A stretch of 64,000 bases of DNA from the NCBI RefSeq assembly GCF_011039175.1, contig NZ_JAAKEN010000008.1, positions 78,333-142,332 of the forward strand. Reading direction: 5' to 3'. The position numbers were made by a program, and so were the translations under genes. The stretch is from Slackia sp. ZJ119 (GTDB lineage: Bacteria; Actinomycetota; Coriobacteriia; Coriobacteriales; Eggerthellaceae). Below are positions 13,101-28,100 of this stretch, one piece after another (the stretch's first letter is position 1; each line of letters begins with the position of its first letter). A model generated the notes under the pieces. It made no database searches, was not told the origin of the DNA, and saw only the letters and a list, made by a program, of their open reading frames with translations.

Positions 13101-16100
13101 TGCCGACGGCACGACCGGCAGCATCACTGATCCGGTCGACCCGACCACCTTCAAGGCCGAGGCCGGACGCTACCTGTTCAACAACCTGCCCACCCACTAC
13201 ACCCGTGCCCGCGTCGGTACAAAGCCGGCCCTGGCCAAGGAATACCTGGCCGGCTACACGGTGGAAGCCGTCGACGGTCGCGAGGATTGGGAGATGCAGG
13301 GTCTGCCGGCCACGCTGCTGCAGCAAGAGATCGCTGCAGGCAAGGCCGAGCCGAAGCTGGTCAGCCCCGACGATGCCGTGAACTCCAACGCGCTGTCAAC
13401 GGCCGAGACGGCCCGCGCCGCGGCCGACATTGCGCTGCCGCTGCGCTACAACGCGGCCAATTACGGCCTGCGTTGGAACGAGGCCACCACGCAGCAGGCC
13501 TACCAGGCGAAGAGCACGCTTGCGCTCTACCAGACGAAGGGCTCGCTGGCGCCGCTCGGCGTTGCCGCCGACGATGCCGGCGTCGCGACCTACACGAAGA
13601 ACACCATCGACAGCCTCATCGTGCTGGCCGGCGCGGCCCACGAGAAGGCTAACGACGAAACCGTGGTGACGGCAACGTCGACCGACGAGGTGCCCGAGAA
13701 CACGACTCCGGCCGTGCTGCGCTACGACTGGGCTGACGGCCGCGACGAGTGGAACCTCAACGGCGGCTTCGGCCCGTATGGCCTGTCGTCGGTCAAGGGT
13801 TTCGTGTTCCAGGACAAGGACATCAACGGGTACTACAACCCGACGTACAAAGACGTTGACAACGGCAACAGCCAGACACCCAAGGTCGTTGTGACCAAGG
13901 ACGAAGAAGTCAACGGCCAGAAGCTTGTTGCCAACGACAAGCCGCTCGCCGAGAAGGGCCTGAAGATCGAGCAGTGGTTCTTCGTGCCGAAGGGCACGAC
14001 GATCACGGTCGACGGCGAGCAGACCGACTTCCTCGAGTACCTGATCAGCGCGAAGAACACGAAGTTCGGCAATAACGTCTACGTCGGTGGAGCGACGAAG
14101 GTCGCGACCGACACCGATGAAATCACGGATTCCAACAGGTCGCAGTATGTGCCCGCCGACAAGTTGATCAAGGACGAGACTGGCAAGTTAATCGTCACCT
14201 ACGTGCGCTACCTGTCGCAGGCCGACATCGACCTGAGCGCGTCTGACGACGGCGCGTGGGTGCGTGCGAAGAGCTTCGGCTACACGTCTAAGAAGTGGGT
14301 CGATGACGAGCGCGGCGAAGAGATCAAGCCTGAAACTAAGGGCACCGACCATGAAGTGAAGGGCTACTGGGAGATCTATGACGGCACCGAGTCCGACGAG
14401 AACGGCGACTACGAGTTCAGCGAGCTGCCGCCGTACGTGTACGTGGACGACATCGTCACCGACGAGACGCGCGACAATACCATCGGCAGCCACATCAGCT
14501 CTCATGAATGCAATATTACGTGCGGCCGTAATTGGTGGTATGGCATGTCGAAGGCTCAGCGTCGTGAAGAGGCGAAGGGCCACGGCGGCACCACGTTCAT
14601 CGACGTGCAGCCCTACAACGCTCCGGAAGAGCAGATAGAACATACCCATGTGAGCAAGGACGAGGCCGAGCAGGCCACGCTCGACCGCCTGTTCATGGCG
14701 GGCTACCGCGTGACGGTCAACCGCACCGAGCCCGACTACAGCCTGACGTACCCGAGCTACGGCGTGGACGAGGAAGCCATCGCAGCCGAACGTACGGCTA
14801 AGACGCTTGCCGACAACGCGCCTGATCCCATCACCGTCACGAACGACTCCGACGCCATCCGCGAGGCCGAGAATTCCACCGTCGTGTATCTGCACGAGGA
14901 ATATCCGGGTGAGGGCGATGCTGATGCCACGAACAAGGCTGGCAAGCATCGCATGGACGGCTACACCATTGTGTCTTCTGAGTTGAAGAAGGCTGATACT
15001 GATACCGAATCTGATACTACAAAAGGCATCGCAAACAACCAGATATTGGGCGAGAAGTACTGCAACAACGATGCCAAGGCCAACGGCGTCGATGCGACGC
15101 CCACGCCGCTGACCGATGCTGCGGCCAACGGCCTGCGCACCGTCGCCAACGCGGCGACCAGCGGCACGTCCGCTGCCGGCCAGTACCAGCAGGGCGACGT
15201 GGCGAACAAGTCCAACACCGTGGCCTTCTACAACGGCAAGTACTACGACGTGCCGCGCCCGACCTACGACGTCCGCAGCGGCGACGTGGGCCTCGTCGAG
15301 ATGAAGAAGGCCCCCATCGAGGGCGTCATCTTCAACGACAAGGACTACGACGGCATCCAGAACCACAAGAAGCCTGTCGAGGAAACCTTGTCGCAAGTGA
15401 CGGCTGAGCAGCTCAAGGCGGCAGGTCTTGAGGTCGGCGTGACGGTTGCCACTGAAACCGGCGACAACGCCCAGTACCTGATCAAGACGATGGTCACCTA
15501 TAACGAAGGCACGAAGACGTACACCATCAAGAAGACCACGACGGAGCTTACCGAACCCGGCATTCACGGCCAGCAAGTCATGATCACGCAGTGGTATTGG
15601 GACCCGACGGTTGCCGAGACAACGGGCGAGGCGACTGGCGGCGAATGGAAGCAGAACCCGTTCTTCGGCTACGACCTGTACACCGCCAGCGTGGACGACA
15701 CGCATACCGGCAGCGACGCCAAGCTCGTCAAGCCGTACAGCGGCAAATTCACCAGTTATCGAAACGGCATCATCGGCACTATCACCGACGAGTGCGGCCG
15801 CTACTGCTTCGACGACCTGCCCACCGTCGCCATCGTCCACACCATGGACGAAACTACGGGCGAGTGGGGCTACCAGTACGCGCTGGCGTCCTATCGCGTC
15901 ACCGTGCCGTCCACGAACACGACCAGCGAACAAGACGTGAACGGGGATTGGCGCGACAACCGCTGGATGCTCACGCGCTACCAGGCCAAGGCCGACTCCT
16001 TCAAGGCCGATCCCGAGCGCAACAACTTCAACTCCGACATTGCCGACGAGACCGACCGCTGGACGAACGAGGAAGCGAAGCGCTCGGGCGAGTACGGCTT

Positions 16101-19100
16101 CAATGAGAGCCTGCCCGTCTACAGCGGCATGATCGTGGCCGGCCATGCGTCGAACACCGAAGTGAAGACCCGTCCGTCGACGGTTCAGAACCGCAAGGCG
16201 GGCGACCGTAACGGCCAGATCATCCTTGCCAAGATGAAGGACTCCACGGCGAAGTCGAACAACCTCGCGACCGTCACCGAAGGCAACACCGCCGACGGCC
16301 TGGAAGCGATGTTCGATTGGATGGACGTTGAAACCGAAACGCTTGACGGCACGCCGGTGCTGGACGAGGACGGCCGCGAGGTGTCCAAGACGTTCTATGC
16401 CGGCAACGTCGGCGAGGTGGAGCCGACTCGACATACCATCACCGGCACCATCTGGTTCGACCTTGACGAGCGCAACAACGGCAAGCAGGACGATAAAACC
16501 AAGATCGACGCCAATATGTCCGAGGTTCAGAAGTACCCGGTCAAGAACTTGAAGGTGTCGCTCGAGCGCTACTATACCGTGGTTGAGAGCCAAAAGACGA
16601 TAGACGAGGCCATTCGATCGCTTGAGCAGTGGCTGACGAAGATTAGTAACTACTTCAATAGTGATGATCTGGACGAAGAGCGCAAGGGCTATGTGCTTAC
16701 CTGGATCGAAGGCGCTCCGTCGGCAGCAAGTCTCGAAGCGTTGAAGAACGTTGCGGAAGACTCTGCCATCTATCAGACCATCTATAGTGAGGGCCGAAAG
16801 CTCAATGCCGACATTGCTACGGCCATCGACGCTCGCAAGACCGCTCTTACGAACGCGGGAGCCGAGTGGGTCTATGACCTCGACTGGGCCGGCGAGGACA
16901 ACCGCATCACCGAAGCAGACCTTGCGACCAAGGGCGACGAGTTCAACAACGAAGACAACTTGACCATCCCCGGCGTGAACTGGCGCGGCCAGAATGCTGC
17001 CAATGCCACGTTCTGGGGCTGGGCGAACCATGCCAACGTGAAAACGGATTCGAAAGGCAGGTTCACCTTCGATAAGCTGCGCACGCACGACTACCGCTAC
17101 GTCAGGAACGCCATCGCCCCTGCAGATCTGCCGGGCGAGATCACAAAAGCCCAGTTCGACGGATACGTCAAGTTGGCAGACGGCACGTTCGCTACCGTGG
17201 CCGAATACGCCGCGATGACCGACGAGCAGAAGGAGGACTACCGGCAGGCTTCCGTCTGCTACGACGAGCAGCTCGTCATCTACGGCTACAAGGTGCGCGT
17301 CACCGATCCGCAGTTCCGCAACCGCAACCTGACGAGCACCGTGCTGCGCACGCGCCTGAACGGCGCCGACTACACGGTCGATTCCGACCTGCTGCACAAG
17401 ACCGGCTACCTCATGGCCGAGAACGAATACGACGTGCTGTTGAACGTTGAAGACTCCGAGACGAACAACGGCGACAATCCGAATAAACAGTTCGACTACA
17501 AGCCTGACTACACGCCTGTCGACGGCGTCGAGAACGGCCTGGACGGCCAGGGCGCGTGCACGGTTGCGTCGCAGCCGTCGAACCTGGTCGTCGGCCTTGC
17601 GTCGAAGAACAAGAACCAAGACGAAAACGACGTGTACGGCCGCGTCTCTGAGCAGACCTACACGGAAGACGAAGCCAACAAGACCGTCGCAGAGCTTGAC
17701 GCCCTCATGGCGGAGCCCGCCGTGCTGACCTACGACCTGGCGAAGCCGGCCGACCGCGAGCACAACGACGGCGGCGTCATGCCCATCAAGACGCAGAAGA
17801 TCTCCGGCTACGTCTGGCGCGACGCCACCTACGACGGCAAGTTCTGGACTGACAAGGACGACGACGCCGCGTTCCAGATCCACGCCTATGGCAACACGTT
17901 CGTGAACCAGCAAGAACAAGGCATCCCGAACAAGAAGGTCGTCCTGAAGCAGTGGTACTACGTGCCCGACGGGGATGACGATGGAGTCAGCGCCAGCGGC
18001 AAGTGGGTGCTGAACAAGACCGTCCTCACGCCGGAATACGACCTGACCGGTGCGCTTGAGGCCAAGGAGGACGAGATCCGCGAGAAGCGCAAAAACGAGA
18101 CGGAAGAGATCGACCCCATCGACCAGATCGTGGCCGACCTCGTTAAAAAAGAGACGCTCGACGCCGTCCAGAACGCGCCTGAAGACGCCGAAGACGAAAC
18201 CAGGAAGGCGATCGAGGAAGCCATCGGCAAGATCGTCGAGAAACTGAATAAAGACGACTTCTCGAAGACCGAAGACGGCACCGACGTGCCCGAAGACAAG
18301 CGCGACGACATGGCTCGCGAAGCCGCCGAGAAGCGCTACCAGCAGGCCCTCGACAAGGAAGCGGCCATCCAAGGCATCATGGCCGAGCTGCGCCAGACCG
18401 ATACGTACAGCGCCAAGCAAGATGACGGCACCGGCGCTATGGTCTACGTCGTGTTTGACGATGACGTGCGCGAGGCCGCCGAGATCCGCTATGAGGCGCA
18501 GGAGCTTCTGCGCGAGCAAGCGACGACGTACACCTGGCACGAGGTCAGCACCCTTGCTACGTACACGCAAACGAAGAAGACGGTCAAGAACGACCAGCAG
18601 CAAGACGTGCTCGTCAACGAGGACGGCTATTACGAGTTCGACAACCTGCCGGTGTACGTGCCGGTGGAGGGCAAGGAATACCTGGCCGGCTACACGGTGG
18701 AGGTCCAGGGCGGATCGATGCGCACCTGGTGGAACGGCGAAACCCACAACGTCAGCCTGCCGGTGACGCGGTGGGAGGCCAACGCCAAGGGCCTGACCGA
18801 CTCCGAGGCGCGTGTGGTCGGCACGACGCTCATTGGCGCAGAACCTGGCGCAACGGACAAGAGCGGCGCCGATGGCACGTACGTGAAGCGCAACTTCGCC
18901 AACCGCAAGCTGTCGGAAGACACCTTCGCAACCCATCGCGCCCACAAGGCCGAGAACTACCCGGTGCTGTGGAACGCCAAGAACGGCATGGCGTCTGACA
19001 AGGATGCCGAGACGAACCACCGCTTGAGCGGCGACAACACGTCGTCGAGCACCGTCGACGGCATGATCGTGCTCGCCGGCACCGCCACGGCCGAAGTGGC

Positions 19101-22100
19101 CGCCGCAACCGAGCCGACCGATCCGCCGGCTGGCGGAGGCGGCGCCGGCGCGACCGCGAAGCCGTACCAGCAGACCGACGCCGCATACCGTCGCGACATC
19201 ACGCGCGGCACGGGCGACAGCGCGATCGAGATGGCCTTCGACCTGAACACCGGCCGCGACGAAACCGCCCTGAACGCCGGCTTCGGCTTCTTCGGGTCGA
19301 CGTCGATCAGCGGCACTGTCTGGCGCGACAACGACTTCGATGGAATCCTGAATGAGGACCAAGTACTGAATAACATCAAGGCGACGCTGACCGAGAAGGA
19401 CGGCACGCAGGTCGTCGACGGCAACAAGATGGACGACACCAAGGACGAGGCTGTGGCCGGCGAGACCGTGCGCCTGACGCAGTGGTACTACCTGCCCGGC
19501 GAGCTGAAAGACGGCGCGTTCGTGTCGACCGCCCAGGTGCGCCAGGGCAAGACGGTCGTCCCGTCGAAGACGTTCGCGGTCAGCGATCCGAACGAGATCG
19601 AGCTGGTGTACGCTGCCGATCAGGCGGTGACGCCTGATCCGACCGCGCCGGAGAAGGTCGAGACGCAGGCTCTGAACCTGCTGGCCGAAACGGAGCCGAC
19701 GGACGCTCCGGCCGAGATGGACGGCGGCAGCGTGCCTGTCACGTCGCTGACGCCTCTGGCGCCGAAGGGCACGGTCGTGGGCGCCTGGATCAAGAACCCC
19801 TACTTTGGCGCCGCCACGATGTGGTACGAGCTCGCGGTGAAGAACGTGACCGAGAACGCTGACGGCACGAAGCAGGTCGAGACGGAAGCCGTGTCCGACC
19901 CGCTGACCGGCGAGATTCTGGCGAGCATGACGCTTGCCGAGGGCGAGCACGTGAGGCTTGAAGAGCAGGGGAACAGCTCGCTCGTGGCCTATGTCGACGC
20001 CCAGACGCTGAAGAACGTTCTCGGACCGGGCAAGATGCTGCAGTTTGAGAAATTCGTGAACGAGCATTACACGGTCGACCACTACCTGTGGTGGAGCGGA
20101 TACCGCGACTACAAGACGAACTCGCTGTACATCGAAGAGACGGCTGCCGACGGCACGGTGAAGCAGGTCGTCAATCCGGCTGCCGGTCAGTACGTCTTCA
20201 GCGGGCTTTTGCCGTCGGTCCAGTTCGACGCGGACGGCAACCCGGTGCATCCGGGCAGCACCTGGCCCGTGAACGACGCCGTGGCTCTGGCCGGCTACCG
20301 CGTGACCACGCCGGAGCTGGACGACGCCAACGTGCTGACGGCCTACCACACGAGCGAGAGCGACCCGTCTGAAGACAAGAAGTCGAACATCGACTCCGAC
20401 GCCAAGCGCGACGTGCTGCGCGGCCCGCAAGACATGACGAGCGCGACGGCGTATCCGCAGTTCAAGGCTGAAGGCGAGCAGTCCGATAACGACTATGCGC
20501 ACGTCACCGGCTTCATCACGCTGGCTGATGCGACGGTGCGTGAGAACACGTCGTACTCGAACAGTACCGAGTATCAAACCATTACCAATGACCGCTACGA
20601 CATCGGCGACAACACGAAGACCCTCGATGCGCCCTGCGTCGACACCGCGACGAAGCTCGGCACCACGGCATACGACGCCGTGCACCAGGTCGAGCGCAAG
20701 GACGTCCACTTCGGCCTGTACCAGGTGCCCACCGGCATCGTGAACGGGTACGTGTGGGACGACACCAACTACGACGACGCGCCGTCCAACGGCGTGCAGG
20801 ACAACCTGAACAAGCTGCCCGACGACAACAGCCCGGCCGACTACCGCTATGAGCTGGGCCTGCCGGGCGAGCGCGTGGCGACCACGCAGTGGTTCTACGT
20901 GCCGTTCAGCACCGACGAGACGAGCGCCTACGCGCAGATCGTCGCCGAGGTCACGGCCGGATCGCGCAACCGCAACACCGTCGAGTTCGTCTACCAAGGC
21001 GGCGCCCTGCCGAACAAGACGCTCGCCCAGATCGTGAACGAGCTGAACGACACCGAAGCCGAATACCTTGAGCGGCTGGAAGATCTGACCGACGAGGCCG
21101 TCAAGGCTCGCGTGAACGTGATGAACCTGGCAGACGACCTGAAGTCCACGCGTGCGTCGCTCGAGACCGTCACGCGGTACCTCCACGAAGCCTTGAGCGC
21201 GTTGAGCGAGGACGAGACGCTCGAAGATCCCACGAAGAGCAAGGTGCTGGCGTACCAGGCTGCGAAGCAGGCGCTGAAAGGTATCGAGGAAGAAGTCGAC
21301 GACATCAACATGACCGCCGATCAGCTGCAGCAGCAGATTACGAAGCTTGAAGCGGAGATTGAGGGTCTCCAAGCGGATAGCGACAAGACGACCGAGCTCG
21401 AAGCGGCCAAGGCCGATCTTGACAAGGCGAAAAAGCAGCTGGATGTGGTCAATGCGATTGCTGCGTTCGACGGGACAGTTATAGAGATAGAGAAGCCGGT
21501 CAAGCACTCGTATGAGAAAGCCGTCGAGTTCGCGAACGCCATTGAAAGCGCTTCCGAACAGCTGAACGACCCGGACGACGGTGCTATCGTCCAGCTTGAG
21601 CAGGCGAGCGAGGATCTTGCTGAGATGCGCGAGGAGCTGAAAGGCAAGCTGCTGACCCTTGTCATGGGCTATGAAGTCGGCTTGTTGAACGCCGATGCAG
21701 GCGAGGAAGCCGACACTGAAGAGACCACTGGCTGGCTGAGCGAAGCTGACCTTGCCGAACTGAAGAAGGCGGCGTCCACCGAGAACCGCGTGCTCGACGT
21801 GTTGGAGACCGCTGATGCGACTGAAGCTCTGACCGCTGCCATCAGTGCACGCGGCTCGTCGATCGAAACGCTGGCCGAAGACATCGACAAGGCAGCAACC
21901 GACGCTGACAAAGCCAGCGCCATTGACGCCTACAACGATGCCGTCGCCCAGATGGGCGGGGGCAATAAGATCCAGGGCATCTGGGTCCAAAACACCACGT
22001 TCGGCAACGACTTCCCGTCCACGCGCAACTTCGCGGCATCCAACCGGAAGCCGCGCGTGACCGGCGGCACGTCCACGGGCGACGTGCGTGGCGCCCAAAG

Positions 22101-25100
22101 CGTCGTGTCCGTGCTGACTTCCAAGGACGATGGCGACTTCTTGGTGGCACCCGAGGGCATCATCAAATACAACGGCAAGAACTACCTGCCGGCGCCTGCG
22201 GGTGCGACGGAGGGGGCTGCCGGCGTCGTCAAGATCGACGACAAGCTCTATGTCAAGACGAGCTTCGACTTCGTTGAAGTCGGTGGCGTGAAGTATCTGG
22301 CCGACCGCCTTGGCAACCGGCTGCGCAAAGACGGCCTCGCCGAGCGCGGCCTGTACACGTTCGACAACCTGCCTACCGCCGTGGCGCGCACGAACCGCCT
22401 GACGGCCCGCGACGAGTACTTCCTGGCCGCCTACCGCGTCGAGCTGCCCAACACGAAGAACGAAAGCGACGGCTTCGGCCCGTGGCACCTCACGTCGGTC
22501 TACCAGGGCGACGACGTGACCGTCGATTCGGACGCGTACAAGAACAACATCGGCATTGCGGCCGGCACGGGCGACGCCCGCTACCAGGTCGCGAGCCGCT
22601 ACAACAACGACAACCCCGTCAAGACGGTCCGCGGCCGCGACGGCCAGATCATCCTGGCGGACAAGATTCTGACTGCCGACGAGGAGCAGACGAAGACCGG
22701 CATCGCCGATCGCTACCGCAACCTGGCGACCGTCGAGCGCTTCGAAGCCAAGCAGAGCGACGTTGACACGAGCAAGAGCAAGAAGACTGCTGGCACCGAT
22801 GATGTTGGCAACGCCACGCAGGTGGCCAGCGAGCTTGCCGGCATCGACACCTACGACTGGACCGCCAAGCCGCGCGGCATCGTCGTGGACGAAAAGCCGA
22901 CCGGGACGTTCGAAGGCGGCGACGTGGGCGAGACCAGGCCTGCCCGCACGACCATTTCCGGCTACGTGTGGAACGACGACCCGTACCGCGACGGCTTCTA
23001 CAACCTGTCCGACGAAAAGGACGTCGACGACCACTACAACCTCGATCCTGACACCGACCAGCCGCTCAAGCGCGACATCAAGAAGGAAGCGGGCTACTAC
23101 GTCAAAGGCGAGGAAAACGAGATCGTCGTGAAGGTGCTGCTGCGCCAGTGGTACTTCGTGCCCAAGGACGATCCGGCCTTTGACGGCTTGACAGCGAAGA
23201 AGGCGGACCCGACGTACACAGGCCAGATCGAATGGATCACGACCAGCGGCGAGCCGGCTGCCGACGCGACCGACTCCAATGTCACCGGCGCCTGGGTGCG
23301 GGTGAACGACTTCGGCGCGAGCAGCAAGGACCCGGCCACCGACAACGCCCGCGGCAATGATGGCGAGAACAACTACGTCAGAGAGCCGTACTACCGCGTG
23401 ACGTATTCTCGCCGCGGCGACGCAGGCCCGGACGCCTATGGCAATCCGGTGCAAGACGGCTTCTACGAGTTCCGCAACCTGCCGGTGAGCGTACACGCCA
23501 AAAACGGCCGCGAATACCTGGCCGGCTACACCGTGTCGGTGCTTGGCAACGACGGCCTTGCCGTCACGCGCATCCAAAGCGACGAAGACGACACCATCGA
23601 CCCGAACCTGGTGGAGTGGGATGCGACCGAGAAACGCTACAAGGTCAACGAGGGCAACCAGGGCGAGGGCAAGCTGTTCCGCGACCTGGACGACTGGAAC
23701 TCCAACGCGCGATCCATCGGGACGCAGGGCACGGCGAAGTATTCCAGCCGCAACTTCCCGCTGATCTGGACGAAGCGTTACTCCGACGACGGCGAGAAGC
23801 ACGTGCTCGACGGCATGATCGTGCTGGCCGGCGAGGCGAGCCCGGGCCAGTACAGCGTCGGGACGCACTACACCGAAACGGTGCAGGTGCCCACCGCCGA
23901 CGGCATTGGCATGGAAAACAAGGTGACGAGCAACCGCGTGAAGTTCGACCTGTCCTACGCCAAGCGCGAATACCGCTTGAACGCCGGCTTCACCGAGCCT
24001 CCTGCGGCGCCCATCACCGGCATCGTGTGGAACGACAAGAACTACAACGGCCTGCGCGACGAAGGCGAAGAGGGCGTCCCGAACGTCGGCGTGAAGGTGT
24101 ACAAGTACTATTGGGGCCCGACCGTGGTCGAGCTGAACCCCGACGGCTCCATTAAGAGCGAAAGCAACTTCCAGTGGATCGCTGCGGACAGGGAACTGGC
24201 AGAGACGTTCACGTCCAACGGCTATGCCACCACGCTTGCCCCCGGCGGCGACCTTACCGCGAAGCCGCAGCTCACCTATGACGAGAAGAAGGTCGGCGTC
24301 TACACCACCCAGAAGCTGCCGACGAGCTATCCCGACGAGTACGGCGTCGAGCGCTTGGCCGGCTACCGCGTGGTGCTCGAGGATTGGGGCAACCATGCGA
24401 TGCCTGCCGGCGCCACGCTGTCGAAGGTGCACGTTGGCGACATCTACAACTACGGCGACAGCCACAAGCACTACAACCAAGAAACCTTCACGGATGTGGA
24501 ATCCGACGCCTACCGCTCGATGAAGGCCGGAACCGATACGACCGTGTATCCGCTGGTCAACCGCTTCTTTGAAACGGTGCCCGGCGAAACGGAGAACGTG
24601 GAGGTCACCCGCGCCGACGGCATGGTCATCACGGCGCACAAGTTTGATGAAAAAGACGAGGCGACGACCGAGGAAGGCAAGAAGAAGGAATACGAAGGCG
24701 TCGTCTATGACATCAGCCAGGGTTCTGTGGAGACGGTCTTTGGCGGCGACGCCGGCCTGGTGTTCATCCCCGAAGCGCCGCTCGAGGGCGTCGTGTGGGA
24801 CGACGGCTTCGTGGCCCCGGCCGACGAGTTCGACGAAGGCGCCATGGCCGCCGCGACCGACAAGGCCTACAACGGCATCCGCGACACTGGCGAGGCCGGC
24901 CTGCCCGGACGCATGCTGCTGCTGACGCAGTGGCGCTACGTCCCGGCGCATGACGAGCCGGTCGAGGCTGCGGCCGAAGACGCCGAGCCGATGACGCGGC
25001 ACGTGGAAGCCGCTTGGCAGCAGATGACCGACTTCGGCAGCGCTATGGCGGAGGGCCAGTGGACCTACACCCCGGCGAAGGACGGTGCGGAGGCCACATG

Positions 25101-28100
25101 GAAGCACGACGCCACGGGCGACGAGCTGAGCTATCGCGACCTGCGGGCCCTCTATGCGGCCCAGAGCGCGAGCGCCCATACGCCGTATTCGCTCAAGGGG
25201 CTTGCGGGCCATCTGTTCGTGGACGAGGCGCTGCAAAAGGCCGAGGCATGGCAGCAGAACGAAAACGCCGTCCTGGCCGCCGAAGCCGCCGTGCTGGCTG
25301 AAACGCTGAAGGCCGTGCGAGACGCCCAGAGCAGCGAGGACAAGGCGTTCAGCGTCGAGAAGGCGCAAAGCGCCGCCGTCAAGAAGCTGGACGAGAAGAT
25401 CAAGGGGTTGGAAGAGGAAGTCAAGAAAGCCGACGGCACCGACACCACCCAAGCCATCGTCGACGCCAGAACTGCCGTCACCGACGCCATGGTGAAGGCA
25501 GGAGAGGCCGAAGATGCCTTCGACGATGCGCAAACGGCCGCTGTTTCGGCTGCCGCAAACGTCGAGGCCGCCAAGCAGGCCAAGGCCAAGGCGGAAGCCG
25601 AACTCGAGGCTTCCAAGGAAGCGCAGAAGGCCGGCGATGACGTCCTCGGGTCCGCCGAAGCGGTTGCAGCCGCTCAGACGGCGCTTGACGCTGCTGTCGA
25701 TGCGCTGACGAGCGCCAATAAAGAGAAGACCGATGCAGATGCGGAGCTGAACGACAAGGAGAAGGCAGCGTCTGACGCCGCGGCCAAGCAAGGCGAGGCC
25801 GAGAACGCGCTGCGAGAGCTTGAAGAGGCGTTCGACAAGAACACGGCCGAGCTGGCTGCCGCCGTCAACGTCAAGGCCGCGCTGGATTACCGCATCGCCG
25901 CGGCGAAGATCGCGGCCGGCGACGCGGCGACGCTGCCGGATCTCGGCAACGACAAGGCGAGGGAGCTGGTGCTTTCGCTTGGCGCCATTGACGATTTCGC
26001 GCAGAAGATCGCCGAGATGACGGTCACCGGCGACGTGGCGAAGAGAAACGCCGTGAAGGCCGCCAAGTCCTGGCTCGACGCTTTGGACGCCAAGCTGGTC
26101 GCCGACAAAGAAGCGGCTGACGGCACGTCGCTGACCGACCAGGAGCAGAAGAAGGCGTTCCTGGCCGCCCACAACTACTACGGCGATCTGGACGACCTGC
26201 GGAATCACCTGACGGCCACGCTTGGCTTCACCGATGCCGAGGCCGACTACGCCGTCGAGACTGCCGTCAAGGTGACGACCGACGAATCGAACAACAACCC
26301 GGTGGGCAAGCGCCGCGCCGTGTGGATCGATCAGACGACCGTCAATCCGACCATGGGCACCCATGCGGCGGGCAACGGCGTGGTGTACACCTACACCGCC
26401 GACGCCTACACCGCCTACAGCCTGAAGGCCGACGACGCCGGCTGGGCGTGGACGAAGGACGTTTCGCGCGAGGGCCGCTACGCCTTCGACAAGGTGCCGA
26501 GCGCCGTGTCCTACGCGGTGGACGGCGCCGAAAACGGAGACGCGACCGACGAGCGCTTCGAGGGCGCCCTGGGCACGGACCTCGCGGCCATCTACACCGT
26601 GGAGAAGAGCGCTGACGGCAAACCGACCTATACGCAGGCAGCCTTCCCGCAGCTGAGCAACGACGAATACGCCCTGGCCGCCTACCAGCTTGAGCTGGCC
26701 GGCCTGGAAGAGGGCTTCAACGACGGCGAGCTTGCCGTCACGCGCTACCACGCGCAGAAGAAGGAGCTGGTCAGGCCTGCAGGCACGGCCGGCACCGGTG
26801 CGCTGACCGGCCAGACCGAGGCCGCCGAGCCGACCTACCGGTTCGTGAACGCCTTTGGCGAGGATTCCGACGTGGCGACCGGCGAGCACACGGGCATGCT
26901 GCAGGGCATGGTCGTGAGCGACCAGACCGCCGCCGATCCGTCGAAGAAGAAGGTCCAGACCACGGTCGGCGAAGGCGATGCGGCGCAGACCGTCGAAACG
27001 ATAGAAGAGCAGACGTTTGAAAGCACGCGGGCCAAGTCGGTCGACGGCCAGACGACGCCTCAGGCCGACGGAGCCGCCCAGGCCATTGAAAACGGCGCCC
27101 GCATCATCGTTGCGAGCGAGGCGAACGTCGAGCCGAAGCAGCAAAAGCCCGAGCAGGATCAGCCGACGGACAAGCCGGCAGAAAACGTCCAGACGCTTGC
27201 CGCCGATGCCGACGGCACCGGCAATGCCGGCGCCGATGCAGGCACGGCGGGTGCGAAATACACGAACCTGGCGAACGAGAGCGACTGCATCGACGTGAAC
27301 CTCGACCAGGTGCTTGACGACGAGTACGTGGCCGCCAGCGACCTGGCCGACCGCTTCGTCAGCTACGACTGGCTGACGGTCGATTCCGAGACCGCGTCGC
27401 TTCCGGTGCGCCGGCCCGTCTTCGTGAAAGAGGGCGGCAAGCCGACCAACGTCGTTTCCGTCGACGCCAATGGCGACTACGAATTCGAAGAGGGGTCCAA
27501 GGACGCCGAGGTGCCGGTTGCGGTCAACGGCGGCGACGCCGGCGTGGTGCGGGCGAAGCGCCAGAAGATCGAAGGCGTGCTGTGGGACGACAAGAACAAC
27601 AACGGCCTGCAAGATCCCAAGGAGCTCGGCCGCAACGGCTACAAGGTGGCGCTCGAGCGCTACTACTACGACCCGGTCGCCAACGAATGGAAGCTTGACA
27701 AGAGCTTCACGAACACGACCGAGACCACGACCAATCAGGCAACGGGCACGACTGCGACGACGTTCACGACCAAGCACGCGCACGTGGCCGAGACCGCCTA
27801 TCTGCAGGTGGCCAACGATTCCGGCCAGAAGTTCCGCTCCTACGAGGCGCTTGAGAAGGGCGCGGCGGGCGACGTCGACCTGAAGGTCTATCGCAACGCG
27901 AACACGAACAAGGTCTACCAGAACGGCATGTACCGCTTCACCGAGCTGGAGGGCGCCGGCCAGATCGACATGAACCAGGTGCGCTACGAGGCCTATCTGC
28001 AGGCGAAGGCTGCCTATGACGCTGCCGTGGCGGCTGGCAAGGCCGAAGGCCTCACTGAGCCGGCTGCGGTTGCCAAGCCTGCTGCCGACGCCAAACCCGA

